The translations under genes and the position numbers were made by a program. From Paraphoma chrysanthemicola (taxonomy: Eukaryota; Ascomycota; Dothideomycetes; Pleosporales; Phaeosphaeriaceae): a stretch of DNA of 64,000 nt. The notes below the pieces were generated by a model. It was given only the letters and a program-made list of their open reading frames with translations, searched no databases and was not told where the DNA came from. Below, one piece after another: positions 23,162 through 33,154 of the stretch. The DNA lies in assembly GCA_020744225.1 (NCBI GenBank), contig JAGMWG010000013.1, positions 620,001 to 684,000 on the forward strand, given 5' to 3'. Numbering within the stretch: position 1 is the stretch's first letter; the number at the start of each line of letters is the position of its first letter.

Positions 23162-23189
23162 CGGAGTAAAACCATTTCAGAGTACTCCG
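23162..23189. promoter_or_regulatory. Inverted CGG pair, candidate Zn2Cys6 site
   Basis: CGGAGTA at 23162-23168 and its exact reverse complement TACTCCG at 23183-23189 are separated by 14 bp. Gal4-type zinc-cluster dimers bind inverted CGG half-sites, so this is a candidate operator for a pathway activator. Confidence 0.5.
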
Positions 23190-23410
23190 GCTGAGATGAT
23201 CAGAATTGGATCATTTGGTCGGTCCAAGCCGCACCGAGTGAGGTTCGACACGATCGAGGGCCACTGAGCGAAGCACTAATGTGCCCCTAAGACAAGCCAT
23301 AAGGCGCCGTTTCATTTGTCTATATACGGCCAAGAAGTGCTAAGATATAGCTTGAAACGTCGATCTGGCCGGGTGCTGATTCGAAATGAGTGCAGGGTAT
23401 TGATTATAGT

Positions 23411-23423
23411 GTGGGGTGCGGGG
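23411..23423 (+). promoter_or_regulatory. Tandem CreA-type boxes
   Basis: GTGGGGTGCGGGG holds two matches to SYGGRG (GTGGGG and GCGGGG) one base apart. Paired sites are typical of CreA/Mig1 carbon catabolite repression; they lie about 270 bp upstream of the GH105 start. Confidence 0.5.
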
Positions 23424-23694
23424 CAACACGGATGATACGCGGGTTCATTTGTCTTAGCATTCGCCTGACGGATGATTTGCTGGACCCCATCATTCAAATT
23501 TGGCCATGAATGTCGCCTCTGTAAGTGTCGTCGTTCCCTCGATCAACTGTGTAGTGCTTCGGGATAATGACATGCGATTCGTCTTGACAAATCTACGCTG
23601 CACGTGAATAAAATGCTGGCCTCGAAATGCTGAGATGCTAAAATGAATTGTCCCGTTCCTGCAATTCAAGTCTATTTGTCCAAGTTCGTACAAA

Positions 23695-24816
23695 ATGAGA
23701 TTTCTATGGTGGCACAACTTGTTCTTTGTGAGCCACGTTCTTTCAGCAGCTGTAGTCGAACCAACTACTGCACTCCCATCGAACAAGACCGAGGTCAACA
23801 ATGTGGCTAAAAAAGCCATAACATCGCTGACTTCTATGCGCGGATGGAGCAGCTCTTGGGACTGGGGCCAAGGCGTTGGTCTCTATGGAATATGGAAGCA
23901 TTACGAAGCCACAGGCGACAAAGAATCTTTCAACGCTGTACAGGACTGGTTCTCTGTACGTCTTCCTAAAGGTCAGCGCAAGCACGTCAACAGCATGTCC
24001 GTCTTCTCCACCTTAGCGAACCTGTACAACACAACCCGTGATCCACGATGGGTCCCGTATCTCGAAGAATGGGGGTCTTGGTGCATGTACAATCTGACTC
24101 GAACGACCGATGGTGGCATGCAGCATGTCACATCTGCAGGACCCAACACCCAGCAACTGTGGATTGACACATTGATGATGGCTGCCATTCCTCTGGCGAA
24201 GATTGGTCATGTCCTGAACAAGCCGAAGTATGTGGAGGAAGCGAAGCGGCAATTTGACATTCACATAAAATACTTATATGATACGAAAGCAGACTTGTTC
24301 TTTCACGGCTGGACTTTCGCCAAGAACAACAACTTTGCTGCTGCACACTGGGCGAGAGGGAATGCATGGGCAGCCATCACGTTGACAGAGATCCTAGAGC
24401 TGTTGTATGCAGACAAGCCTGCGCAGGATCCGAAGTTGCGCAAAACGCTCGAGGAGTTACAGTTAGCTTTGCAGCCACTACAGGACAAGCAACATGGAGG
24501 TTTATGGCGAACAGTGCTGGACTTCCCCGTGGCGAACGGCTCCTATGTGGAAACCTCATCATCTTCCGGCTTTTTGTACTCGTACTTGAAGGCGGAAAGG
24601 AAAAGCTGGGTTCCGAAAGGGCAGTATACGACAGCAGTCGCACCAGGCATCAAAGGTGTTCTGCAGAATATTGCGACAAACGGCGAGGTCAGAAACGTAA
24701 GTGCGGGAACAGGAATGGGCGATGCGATCGATTTTTACTTCAACATAGCGAAGATACAAACGATGTGGGGTCAGGCGATGGCAGTCATGGCGTTGACCGA
24801 GGTCTGGTTGTCGTGA
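23695..24816 (+). CDS. Secreted unsaturated rhamnogalacturonyl hydrolase (GH105)
   Basis: A single-exon 373-residue enzyme with an N-terminal signal-like segment (MRFLWWHNLFFVSHVLSAA). The alpha/alpha-barrel pattern of GH105 is clear: SSWDWGQGVGLYGIWKHYE, NTQQLWIDTLMMA with the Asp expected to be the general acid (as in YteR), and HWARGNAWAA. It removes the unsaturated galacturonyl residue from oligosaccharides made by rhamnogalacturonan lyase. The gene shares its promoter with the PL4 lyase, so the two are probably co-induced during growth on pectin. An export signal is notable since several fungal GH105 enzymes are intracellular. Confidence 0.92.
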   Translation: MRFLWWHNLFFVSHVLSAAVVEPTTALPSNKTEVNNVAKKAITSLTSMRGWSSSWDWGQGVGLYGIWKHYEATGDKESFNAVQDWFSVRLPKGQRKHVNSMSVFSTLANLYNTTRDPRWVPYLEEWGSWCMYNLTRTTDGGMQHVTSAGPNTQQLWIDTLMMAAIPLAKIGHVLNKPKYVEEAKRQFDIHIKYLYDTKADLFFHGWTFAKNNNFAAAHWARGNAWAAITLTEILELLYADKPAQDPKLRKTLEELQLALQPLQDKQHGGLWRTVLDFPVANGSYVETSSSSGFLYSYLKAERKSWVPKGQYTTAVAPGIKGVLQNIATNGEVRNVSAGTGMGDAIDFYFNIAKIQTMWGQAMAVMALTEVWLS

Positions 24817-24903
24817 GGCAGGAAAGGGCCTTGAGCGGAGACGCGTCTCTTTCGTGTTTAGCGCCACACTAGTTCCCTCTCCGGAATTATCGATAATGCA
24901 CCT

Positions 24904-25673
24904 ATGCTTCCTCAATCCACAAACCTCATGTCATCAATTGAATCTCCAAGTGTCGTCTGTGTCGTGCGTCATGGTGAGGCGCTGCACAACGTACAACGCG
25001 GCTACGTGAGTGTACACAACACTTTGTGTGCGAGTGACTTACACCACTTCGCTGACTCCTGGGCGTATAGCCGCATCGAGACCCTCCCCTTACTCAAGCT
25101 GGGACAGATGCGACAAGGAGCATCATGATTCCTTTGAGTCCAGAGCTTATCATTATTTCTCCAATGACACGGACACTTCAAACTGCGATCAATATGTACC
25201 CAACACTACAAAATGCAGAAAAGTTCATAGCCCCCGTCCAGATATGGCCAGAGCTAAGAGAAGCGAATGACGCAATATGCAACAAAGGTCACTCTCGCGC
25301 TGAGTTGCAGTCGAGGTTCTCTCAATTCGATTTCTCGGAGTGCGCTGAACATTGGGATTACCCGGATCATACGCCAGAAGATGCTACTGCTCGAGCTGAG
25401 CGGGTGCGACAGAGATTGCAAGCTCTCTCCACCACTTTCAAAGCCATCACTATCATATCGCATCGTGGCTTCATCGCCTATTTGGCCAAGGGACGACGAT
25501 TTAATCCTGCAGAGTTCCGGCTCTATCGTTTCGGCACTAATGCCGAGGCGAAAGATAAGAACGTGAGGCGAGGTCTTCATTGCGATTCCCTGGAAGACCA
25601 GGATTTTGGACCTACACTTCTCATACCATTGGATGCAGTCGCACGAAATGTGCTGATGGAAGAGGAAAGCTAG
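24904..25673 (+). CDS. Histidine phosphatase (phosphoglycerate mutase-like) family
   Basis: Two exons (intron 25006-25070, 65 nt, GTGAGT...GTATAG) give up to 234 residues. The catalytic RHGEALHN motif lies near residues 22-29 from the first ATG (24904); an in-frame ATG at 24928 is equally possible. PHRDPPLTQAG, SPMTRTLQTA (second Arg of the pocket) and ISHRGF (second catalytic His) follow in family order. These enzymes dephosphorylate small metabolites or sugars through a phosphohistidine; the substrate is not predictable. Its start is only 87 bp past the GH105 stop. Confidence 0.88.
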
Positions 25674-26215
25674 GCGTGCCTCCTAGCTGTAATCTTACTC
25701 AGCGAGGATGATGACACGTCCAATAAACTCCACTTCTGCATGTTGTTTGGCACCCTGGTCCCTTGCCCTGCAAAAACAGTAGAATATCCCTTATGGAAAA
25801 CATAACCTATGCAAAAGCAGCATTGAGTGAAGCTATCGTTTCGGCTAGTCCACAGCGATACCAGGTTGTTAGGCGTACTTCCTCGCTCCTGGAAAATGCC
25901 AATGCTACGGGTGGCCTGAATTTTGATTGACGACGTGCGGGGTGTCGTTGCACGAGCGCTGACAGGCTCAAGCGTTGGCGGTCCGGGGCCATTTCAGTCT
26001 CTCGCCCATCTCAGTGCTTATTCGCATGGATTGTTAGCCCATTACGCGCATTGGTGGCGTTTCCTTCCTTGCGTCCTTCACTCGGGCTGACCAAAGCGGC
26101 CGAGCGAAGAGTAAGCCGCATATAGGTGTGAGTCCTCGAACATTTACCAGCTGCCGTTTAAAGCTGTCGCTGCTGTCCTGTTCCCGTGTGGATCTTCCAT
26201 CAAGGGAACGCAAAG
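25674..26215. other. Promoter of the P450 gene
   Basis: About 540 bp between two genes on the plus strand. No frame or site of note was found. Confidence 0.45.
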
Positions 26216-27906
26216 ATGGTGGCTTTTACATATTTCTCGGCCGCACAGCTGCTCATGACCTCTCTTGCAGCTGTGAGTATGTCCTGCATCGCTTGAAAAG
26301 TTATCGCTCACTATAAACTAGTGGTTGGCCTATACAATTTATCGGACGACGTACCATCTCCTTTTTCACCCTTTGGCGAGGTTTCCTAGACCGAAGCTGC
26401 GCGGCGCATTCCATTTGCCTGAGCAAATTGAGGTCTGGAAGGGCGATTTGGTACACAACCACCATGCACTACACGAGAAGTACGGAGATATAGTTCGCAT
26501 CTCGCCAGATGCACTTTCAGTCATCTCCCCTGAAGCATGGAAAGATGTCTATGGATATGCGAACAAGGCACCGATGATGAAATGCCCTGAATTTTACTAT
26601 CGTGAAGAGCACGACGCTGCTGATATCATTGGTAAAGCTCCTGGCTAAAAGAAAGATCGCACTCTAATTGTGAGTAGCTGCCAATGATCGCGATCACGTA
26701 CGCATCCGCCGACTGCTCAATTACGCCTTCTCGGAGCAGGCTTTGAGAAGTCAGGAAAGCATCATCAACTCATACATAACCCTGTTGATCTCGAAGCTCA
26801 AAAGGCGGGCTAGTCAAGGCAATTCGGTCGATATTGTGAAGTATCTCAGTGAGCCACACTTGAACATTGCAGAGGAACAGAAGGAATATGCTAAACCAAT
26901 TTCCAGACTTCACGACCTTCGACATCACCGGTGATCTTTCTTTCGATGAGTCGTTTGGCGCTTTGGAGTCCGAAGAGCATAACGAGTGGGTTGCAACTTT
27001 GTTCACAATGCTGAGGGTTGGCGCCATCATACGCGTGTTGACAGCTTATGGCCTGCCAACACCGTTTCTGCTTAAATATGTTCCTCCCCTTGCTAGGGCT
27101 CAAGCTGCACATGTCAACTACACAAAAGCGAAGACTGCGCGGAGACTGGCTACTAAGACTGATCGAAAAGACTTCCTGAGGTGAGTACGATATACGTCAG
27201 CAACGATCAGAGTTCTGCGACTGACCTTGCCAGCTACATCCTGAGATACAATGACGAGCGCGGCATGACGCATGAAGAGATAAAGAACACCAGCAGTATC
27301 CTGATCATCGCTGGCAGTGAAACCTCAGCAACGCTCCTGAGCGGCGCCGTCTACTACTTGCTCAAGGACCCCGTTTGGATGCATAAGTTGCAAGAAGAAC
27401 TAAGCACTACTTTCAAAACGGACTCTCAGATTACATTCGCATCCGTCAGCCAGCTAAACATTTTGAACGCAATCATTCAGGAGACCTTTCGCTTATATCC
27501 ACCCGCGGCCGCTGCTTTCCCGCGCATCTCGCCAAAGGGAGGTGCAATGGTCGCTGGCACATTCATTCCTCCTGGTGTCAAGATTGGGATTCCGCAATAT
27601 TGCGCAAATAGATCTTCGCGCCACTTTCGAAATCCTGAGAAGTATGCGCCAGAACGTTTCCTGGGCGATCCAGAATACGCCAACGACAAGCGCTCTGTCA
27701 TCCAGCCATTCTCGGTTGGACCGCGCAACTGCATCGGCCAGAGTCTTGCATACGCAGAGATCCGTACAATTTTGGCGCGCTTGATGTGGCATTTTGATTT
27801 TGAGATGTCGGATGAGATTCGCGATTGGGAAAAGCAGAGGATATTCGTGCTGTGGGATAAGCCAAGCCTCATGGTAAAGCTCAAAGCGCGACAGCCTACG
27901 GCCTGA
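26216..27906 (+). CDS. Cytochrome P450 monooxygenase
   Basis: A 494-residue microsomal P450 in five exons, with introns 26273-26321, 26632-26677, 26849-26906 and 27181-27233. The short first exon encodes the N-terminal membrane anchor, continued by WLAYTIYR; a Pro-rich hinge (FPRPKLRG) follows. The I-helix AGSETS is at about 297-302, the K-helix ETFRLYP supplies ExxR, PERFLG follows, and the haem loop FSVGPRNCIG places the ligand at Cys437. The sequence style (HALHEKYGDIVRISPDALS) is that of the large fungal group including CYP58/CYP65/CYP68-like enzymes, many in secondary metabolism. No backbone synthase is nearby, so a role in detoxification is as likely. Confidence 0.93.
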
Positions 27907-28192
27907 CCTACTTGGGCCATCGATCTGGATGGCTTAGACATCATTTTTGGGCTTTCGCGCTTGCCGCGCAGTGGAGTTGTAGGGTATCGCGGTAGGTATG
28001 TCAGATTGCGGGGCTCGTCCTGCGAACATGTCCACTTTAGGCGCCCAGTCAAGCCACCTGCTTCTTTCATGCGGACTGGTATAAAGCAGAAACGTTTTGC
28101 AAAAACAAGTCTAGAGAGCGAACATTCCACTACAGTTTACTGTCCTCGGCTTTGCAAGTTTTTACTCTGCCAGATACTTCGACATTTCCAAC

Positions 28193-28924
28193 ATGCCGCT
28201 ATCACTTTCCCAGGTCACAGACCCCACGGACTTCCAGTCCATCATGCCCATGGACCACGACGCCTGGCGTACACCCTACAACCCTCAGCTCAAACACTTC
28301 AGACCCAACCTTCCCACCCGCGATGAACGGATCGCATACGCAGCCGCCAAGAACGCGAAAATGCTTGAAGCAAATGATCCAAACCTCTTCTTCATCAAAG
28401 TTACTGACACTGATACTGACGAAGTCATTGGCTTCGCCATCTGGGCAGTGAATCAGATGGAGGGTGGTGATGAAGGAACGAAAGCAACCTGGCACCCAGA
28501 AGGAAGTGAAGAGAGGGAATTTGCAGAGTGTTTTATCGATGGACTGTGGCTGTTCATTGCGGAAAGAGTACAGAGAAAACATATGGACCTCTTGTCAATT
28601 ACTGTTCACACAGCACATCGGCATCGTGGGGTGGGACGGATGCTTATACGTTGGGGTACGGAGAAAGCTGATGAGCTTGGTATCGAGACGGCGATTAGTT
28701 CGTTGAACTCGGCGAGAGGCGCGTATGAGAGGTGTGGGTTTGGGTGCATTGAAGTGATTCCGCCGAATCCGAGGCTGCAGGAGAGACTGGGAGAATTGGA
28801 TAATGAAGGTAAAGGTAAAAAATGGAAGGAATTGCTGGAGGACGACTTGAGCGGATGGCTAATGTGGAGACCGATTGGGAAGGATTGGGAGGAGGGCGAT
28901 AAGGCGCCATGGGCTCGAGATTAG
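28193..28924 (+). CDS. GNAT-family N-acetyltransferase
   Basis: A single-exon 243-residue protein. The acetyl-CoA binding motif A is seen as ITVHTAHRHRGVGRMLIRWG (R-x-x-G-x-G/A), preceded by the strand that carries GFAIWAVN and followed by SLNSARGAYERCGF. This is the usual layout of small-molecule GNATs in filamentous fungi. The acceptor substrate is unknown; no targeting signal is visible. Confidence 0.88.
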   Translation: MPLSLSQVTDPTDFQSIMPMDHDAWRTPYNPQLKHFRPNLPTRDERIAYAAAKNAKMLEANDPNLFFIKVTDTDTDEVIGFAIWAVNQMEGGDEGTKATWHPEGSEEREFAECFIDGLWLFIAERVQRKHMDLLSITVHTAHRHRGVGRMLIRWGTEKADELGIETAISSLNSARGAYERCGFGCIEVIPPNPRLQERLGELDNEGKGKKWKELLEDDLSGWLMWRPIGKDWEEGDKAPWARD

Positions 28925-29689
28925 GCCACTAGCTTTTGCGCAATGTGAGAACGAGGGAACTCTCGTGTGACATTGAGTAACATTTCTTGGATTGATTATG
29001 ATCCTTCAATGCTCGCATTTTGTATTCTGTACATTGACTAGCCGTTGAATCGATTCATGCTAGCCTGTGAATAGATCAAGGCCACGAACTTCGATCCCTT
29101 CACAGCCCAACGAAGTAGTTCTTATAGATGTCGGATGAGAAGTAAACATCGCGGGTAGTTCCCTTGTAGCATTATTCGAATCACCGCGGCTTATTCACTG
29201 GGTAAAGCTCGGTTTTGTGACTCGACTTCATCGTTTCAAACCGATATATGGCGTAGAAAATTGAGATTTTTATCATTGAGGTGTAGGAAGCAAACATTGT
29301 CGAAAGCACGAGGCTCGTACGAGCAATGAGCATATCGGTGCGCATCAGACCAGGTTAAGATCTAGGCAGGATGCCAACACAGTCAAATGTTATCATAGTG
29401 CCTTGACTAGTGTCCGATGCGTCGATGTTGGTGTTGTAGGTAGAAGGGTGCCCGAAGACCGGCGGCTACTCACGGCGCTAACGCATCGTAGTTCTCCCCG
29501 CATTCGGCCAGTAATATTCCCGTCTAGTTTCCGCAGGCGCAGCTTCGAGTCATTCACTACAATGTATATTCTCAAACTTCCGCCTTGACGTCTCAACTTT
29601 TACTCTCGTTGCTTGAGAGAGCATACATCACGCTCGAATTGACGTCGTTACTCGAGCATTCTATCTCCAACTAATAATTCATCACCAAC
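28925..29689. other. Intergenic spacer
   Basis: 765 bp upstream of an SDR gene. Several short frames on both strands have no ATG-initiated or domain-bearing content. No repeat was noticed. Confidence 0.45.
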
Positions 29690-30767
29690 ATGCCTCCAAC
29701 TACTTCAATGGCCAAGAACCTCGCCGGGAAAACGGTGCTCATCACAGGTGCATCCTCGGGAATAGGACGCAGCACAGCGTTCGAATTTGCGCGAACATCG
29801 CCCGACAATCTCAAACTCATCGTCACAGCTCGCCGGGTTGATCGACTGCACGAAATTGCACAACAAATACGAGAAGAAGTGGGCAATGGAGTCAAAGTAT
29901 ATGCGAAACAGCTCGACGTAAGCAAGCCAGAAGAAGTCACTGGGCTGGTGGAAAGTCTACCAGAAGAGTTTCGGGACATCGACATACTTGTCAACAATGC
30001 GTAAGGGCATGAAAGCAAACCCAATTGCTCAAGTTCTGACATGGCTTTAGGGGCTTCATGTCGGGAGTCGAGCGACCGCCTGATGTTCCGCATGAGATTA
30101 TTCGCGACGTTTGGGCTACCAATGTGACGGGCGTAATTGATATGACGCAGGCTGTTCTACCGATCTTCAAAAAGCGCCCGGACGGTGGTAAAGGCGATAT
30201 CATCTTCCTTGGTTCCATAGCAGGCAGGGAGCCATATGCTGGCGGGACCGTAAGTCCCATATCAGTTCAGTACAGACCTTTTTGCTAAGCTTGCAGATAT
30301 ATTGCTCTAGCAAGGCGGCTGTCAGGGCGTTCAGCGATGCACTGAGGAAGGAACTCATCAATACCAGAATTCGCGTCATGTCCGTCGATCCCGGCCAGGT
30401 CCTCACAGTAAGTGGACGATTAAATAACCAGTTATTTTACTGACATCCAGGGAGGAGTTCAATGATATCCGGTATCGCTTCGATCGCGAGGCAGCAGACA
30501 AAGTATACGCGTAAGTTCCTCGGAAATGCATCTATGGGAACATCATTTGGACACCTCGCTAATAACGCTTAGTGGATGCGATCCATTGACACCAGACGAC
30601 ATCGCCGAAGTCATCGTATTTACAGCCGGACGAAGAGAGAACGTCGTTGTTGCAGACACGTTGGTGTTTCCCAGTCACCAGGTAGCGTTCGACACGAGAC
30701 ATCTGTATATATGTTTGTCGCTTACATATTACAGGCATCATCAACTTATGTTCACCGCCGACTTTAG
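29690..30767 (+). CDS. Short-chain dehydrogenase, yeast YMR226C-like
   Basis: A six-exon gene of 272 residues with introns at 30001-30050, 30250-30296, 30408-30454, 30511-30572 and 30682-30734. The last exon codes for only 10 residues. TGASSGIG, LDVS, NNAG (formed across the first junction) and YCSSK are the SDR signatures. The tail NVVVADTLVFPSHQ and the TRIRVMSVDPGQV block resemble the yeast NADP+-dependent serine/3-hydroxy acid dehydrogenase group. The third intron ends at an AG four bases after another AG (CCAGGGAG), a choice forced by phase. It probably oxidises hydroxy acids in the cytosol. Confidence 0.88.
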
Positions 30768-31007
30768 TTGTTCTGGAAGATTAATCGCGATCAGCTTGTA
30801 CCCTTCCAGGAGTGTATTGTGTCAGTCTCAGAACCAGAAAAGAAGAGAACTTGATGGCAGCTCCGGGGTATCTCATAGTGCAGACCAGCCTCGCCTGGCG
30901 CTCTAAAATGCATCGAAGTCATTCAGCTCTCATCGTAAGCATTCAATCAGTCCGGAGAATGCACACCATGAACGTCACACTTGCTCATCTTCTCCCTAGC
31001 CGCCCAT

Positions 31008-31325
31008 TCAACCACTCATCTCCACATCCTCACCCTCACCCTCACCATCCTTCTTCTTTTCGTCCCCCTCTTTTTGTTCGCCCTCTTCCCTCTCCTCCTT
31101 CGCCTTCACTGCCAACTTGACCTCCAATAAACAACTCTTCCAGCCCGCATCCGCTCGACAAAACTCGCATCTCTCGCCATAGAAGCACGGCTGACATCGT
31201 CCTTCTTCGGTGCTCAGGGTCTCGTTGACATACTGGCATTCTGGGTCAGCGCAGCGCCAGATGTACAGCTTGAGGAGCGGGGGAAAGGGCTCAGAGGGGC
31301 GTGAGGTGGATTGCGAGGCTTGCAT
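31008..31325 (-). CDS. Small Cys-rich protein with acidic tail
   Basis: I do not recognise the family. The ATG at 31325 gives 105 residues; the frame runs further up but only from a TTG. Residues 20-65 hold IYIWR-like aromatic residues and a set of cysteines in the order C-x4-C, then C-x2-C-x5-C-x2-C, which could bind zinc. The last 35 residues are almost only Lys, Glu, Gly and Asp, ending DVEMSG. The acidic, basic-interspersed tail suggests nuclear or nucleic-acid association, a weak inference. It diverges from dephospho-CoA kinase. Confidence 0.5.
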   Translation of the reverse strand: MQASQSTSRPSEPFPPLLKLYIWRCADPECQYVNETLSTEEGRCQPCFYGERCEFCRADAGWKSCLLEVKLAVKAKEEREEGEQKEGDEKKKDGEGEGEDVEMSG

Positions 31326-32012
31326 TTTGGTAGTTTGACGTGATTTGGAAGTGGTGTTGATGGCAGCGTTGATGTGGGCTTGGTTGTGTGTTTGTTTTGC
31401 GGGCAAGTTGTGAAATTGAGAGTGAAAGGTTGGAGATTTAGGGGTTTAGACTTGGAAAGGAAGGATAGACAAGGCCGATATCAGACAGACAGTGTATTGT
31501 GTTGAGACTAGAATGGGGATCGTCTGTTGCGAAGCGGTGAAATTGCGCGTGACTGCAGCTAGCAGATTGTTGCCTGAGCTCTTTGAGGCATAAGTGAGCT
31601 CTGGGGGAGGCATCCATGATGCCCATGTAGGTTGAATCAGTATCATTGTCTATACAATGAGACAAGTGCACGGTGATGTGGTGGAGTGCTAAATAGACGA
31701 TAACTCGCTGTCAAGGATGGTGACAGAGTGTCGTAGTGAAATTTCCAAGAATTACCAAACGTCACTGCATCCTTATTGTTCTGACTTGATCATGCCACAG
31801 GGGTAGCGTTCACGAGATGGTGTCGGGAGGGTGGACGAGGCCATGACTAGCGTCCGGCCCGAGCTCAACTTCCTCGGTTCAAGCTCCAGCTCCCCGCAAA
31901 ACGTCATCTCATGATCGCGATGTGAACGCAGACGACCAGGCGTCGTAAACATCTACGGCTCCTGCGCCCCATAACAACAATACATAGGTCGTGCATCGCA
32001 TAGCCATTCGCC
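31326..32012. other. Divergent promoter region
   Basis: 687 bp between the small Cys-rich gene and dephospho-CoA kinase. No specific site was recognised. Confidence 0.45.
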
Positions 32013-32813
32013 ATGCTCCTTCTTGGCCTTACTGGCTCGATTGCGACGGGCAAATCCACCGTCTCATCGCTTCTCTCAAAAGCGCCATACTCGCTCCCCA
32101 TCATCGATGCCGATCTCATAGCACGACAAGTCGTCGAGCCCGGAACAGCAGGCTACAATGCAATTGTGAAATACTTCTCGCCCACGACACCAGACCTGCT
32201 GCTTCCCGATGCGACACCAAAGGGACGACCGCTGAACCGGCCCGCGCTGGGAAGGAGAGTGTTTGGCTCGGGCGAGGAAAAGGAACGCGATAGGAAGATG
32301 TTGAACAGCATTGTACACCCGGCAGTAGGCAAGGAGATATACAGGCAGATGGTGTTTGCGTACTTGCGTGGCCATTGGGCTGTTGTTCTCGACCTTCCTC
32401 TACTGTTCGAGAGTGGCTGGGAAAGGTATTGCGGCACGATTCTTGTAGTGGGTGTGTCGGACCCTTCGATACAGATCCAGCGTCTACGCAATCGCGATGC
32501 ACATCTCACCGAGGAGGACGCGCGAAATCGCGTCATGAGCCAGGGCGACGTACGGGAGAAAGCCGAGCGTTGTTTGCGGAGAGGACCGGGACGAGGCGTT
32601 GTGGTCTGGAATGATCATGACAGGCCGCACCTGGAGAAGGAGATCCAGAAGGTCATGCAAGATGTGAGGAGAAGAAGTCCGCGATGGTGGACACTCGCGT
32701 GCTGGGTGGTTCCCCCGCTTGCTGCAGTAGCGGGGTTATGGAGCTGGTACCGGATGCGGAAGGTTCAACAGCAGTGGGAAGAGGAGAAGAAGCAAGCAAA
32801 AGCCAAGCTATGA
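32013..32813 (+). CDS. CAB5: Dephospho-CoA kinase with C-terminal membrane anchor
   Basis: A single-exon 266-residue enzyme performing the last step of coenzyme A synthesis, phosphorylation of the ribose 3'-hydroxyl of dephospho-CoA. The P-loop GSIATGKST is at residues 8-16. IDADLIARQVVEPG supplies the substrate-binding Asp, and LDLPLLFESG and RLRNRD (lid) follow. The last 40 residues form a single hydrophobic segment (WWTLACWVVPPLAAVAGLW) after a basic patch, then a Lys-rich end. This suggests tail anchoring, as in yeast Cab5, which is found with membranes of ER and mitochondria. Confidence 0.93.
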   Translation: MLLLGLTGSIATGKSTVSSLLSKAPYSLPIIDADLIARQVVEPGTAGYNAIVKYFSPTTPDLLLPDATPKGRPLNRPALGRRVFGSGEEKERDRKMLNSIVHPAVGKEIYRQMVFAYLRGHWAVVLDLPLLFESGWERYCGTILVVGVSDPSIQIQRLRNRDAHLTEEDARNRVMSQGDVREKAERCLRRGPGRGVVVWNDHDRPHLEKEIQKVMQDVRRRSPRWWTLACWVVPPLAAVAGLWSWYRMRKVQQQWEEEKKQAKAKL

Positions 32814-33154
32814 GGAGGCTGTTTGGCATGTCTCGAGGCATCAGGAGTGTTGGTGCTGTTGTTTGTGGGCACAGATATCCTAGCAATTGGCCGCACTGGT
32901 GCTGTGTGACGGAAAACGTTTTCAGTGTCTCTGTTATTCGAGCAAGTGATATTTCCCTGGTGTAGCGGATTTTTCTGGGTTGTCTTGATGACGGTATGAT
33001 CTCATTCGCTCACCTTCACTTCTGACTTTGCGTCGCGCTCAGGCCATCACTCTCTTTTTCAACCTCTTTGACTTTCCCTCACTGCACTCGTCCCCTCCAA
33101 ATCACCAAGCGACGCCGTCCTCTCTATTCCTTCAGCCGTTTGCACACGATCTAC
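32814..33154. other. Short intergenic spacer
   Basis: About 340 bp separating tandem genes, with a C/T-rich leader before the next start. No other signal. Confidence 0.45.

Larger units (their letters stand above)
22968..23694. promoter_or_regulatory. Shared promoter of the PL4-GH105 pair
   Basis: A 727-bp region between two divergent start codons. It contains an inverted CGG pair and two adjacent CreA/Mig1-type boxes (separate entries), which suits pectin-induced, glucose-repressed expression of both enzymes. The regulators are inferred, not shown. Confidence 0.6.

Noticed and set aside
10506..30767. Secondary metabolite gene cluster
   Set aside because: No backbone synthase of any class is present and unrelated genes interrupt the block; kept only as a weak observation.
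31031..31052. CACCCT repeats suggestive of telomeric DNA
   Set aside because: Only three units, not the CCCTAA type, and they encode the Glu/Gly-rich tail of the small Cys-rich protein.
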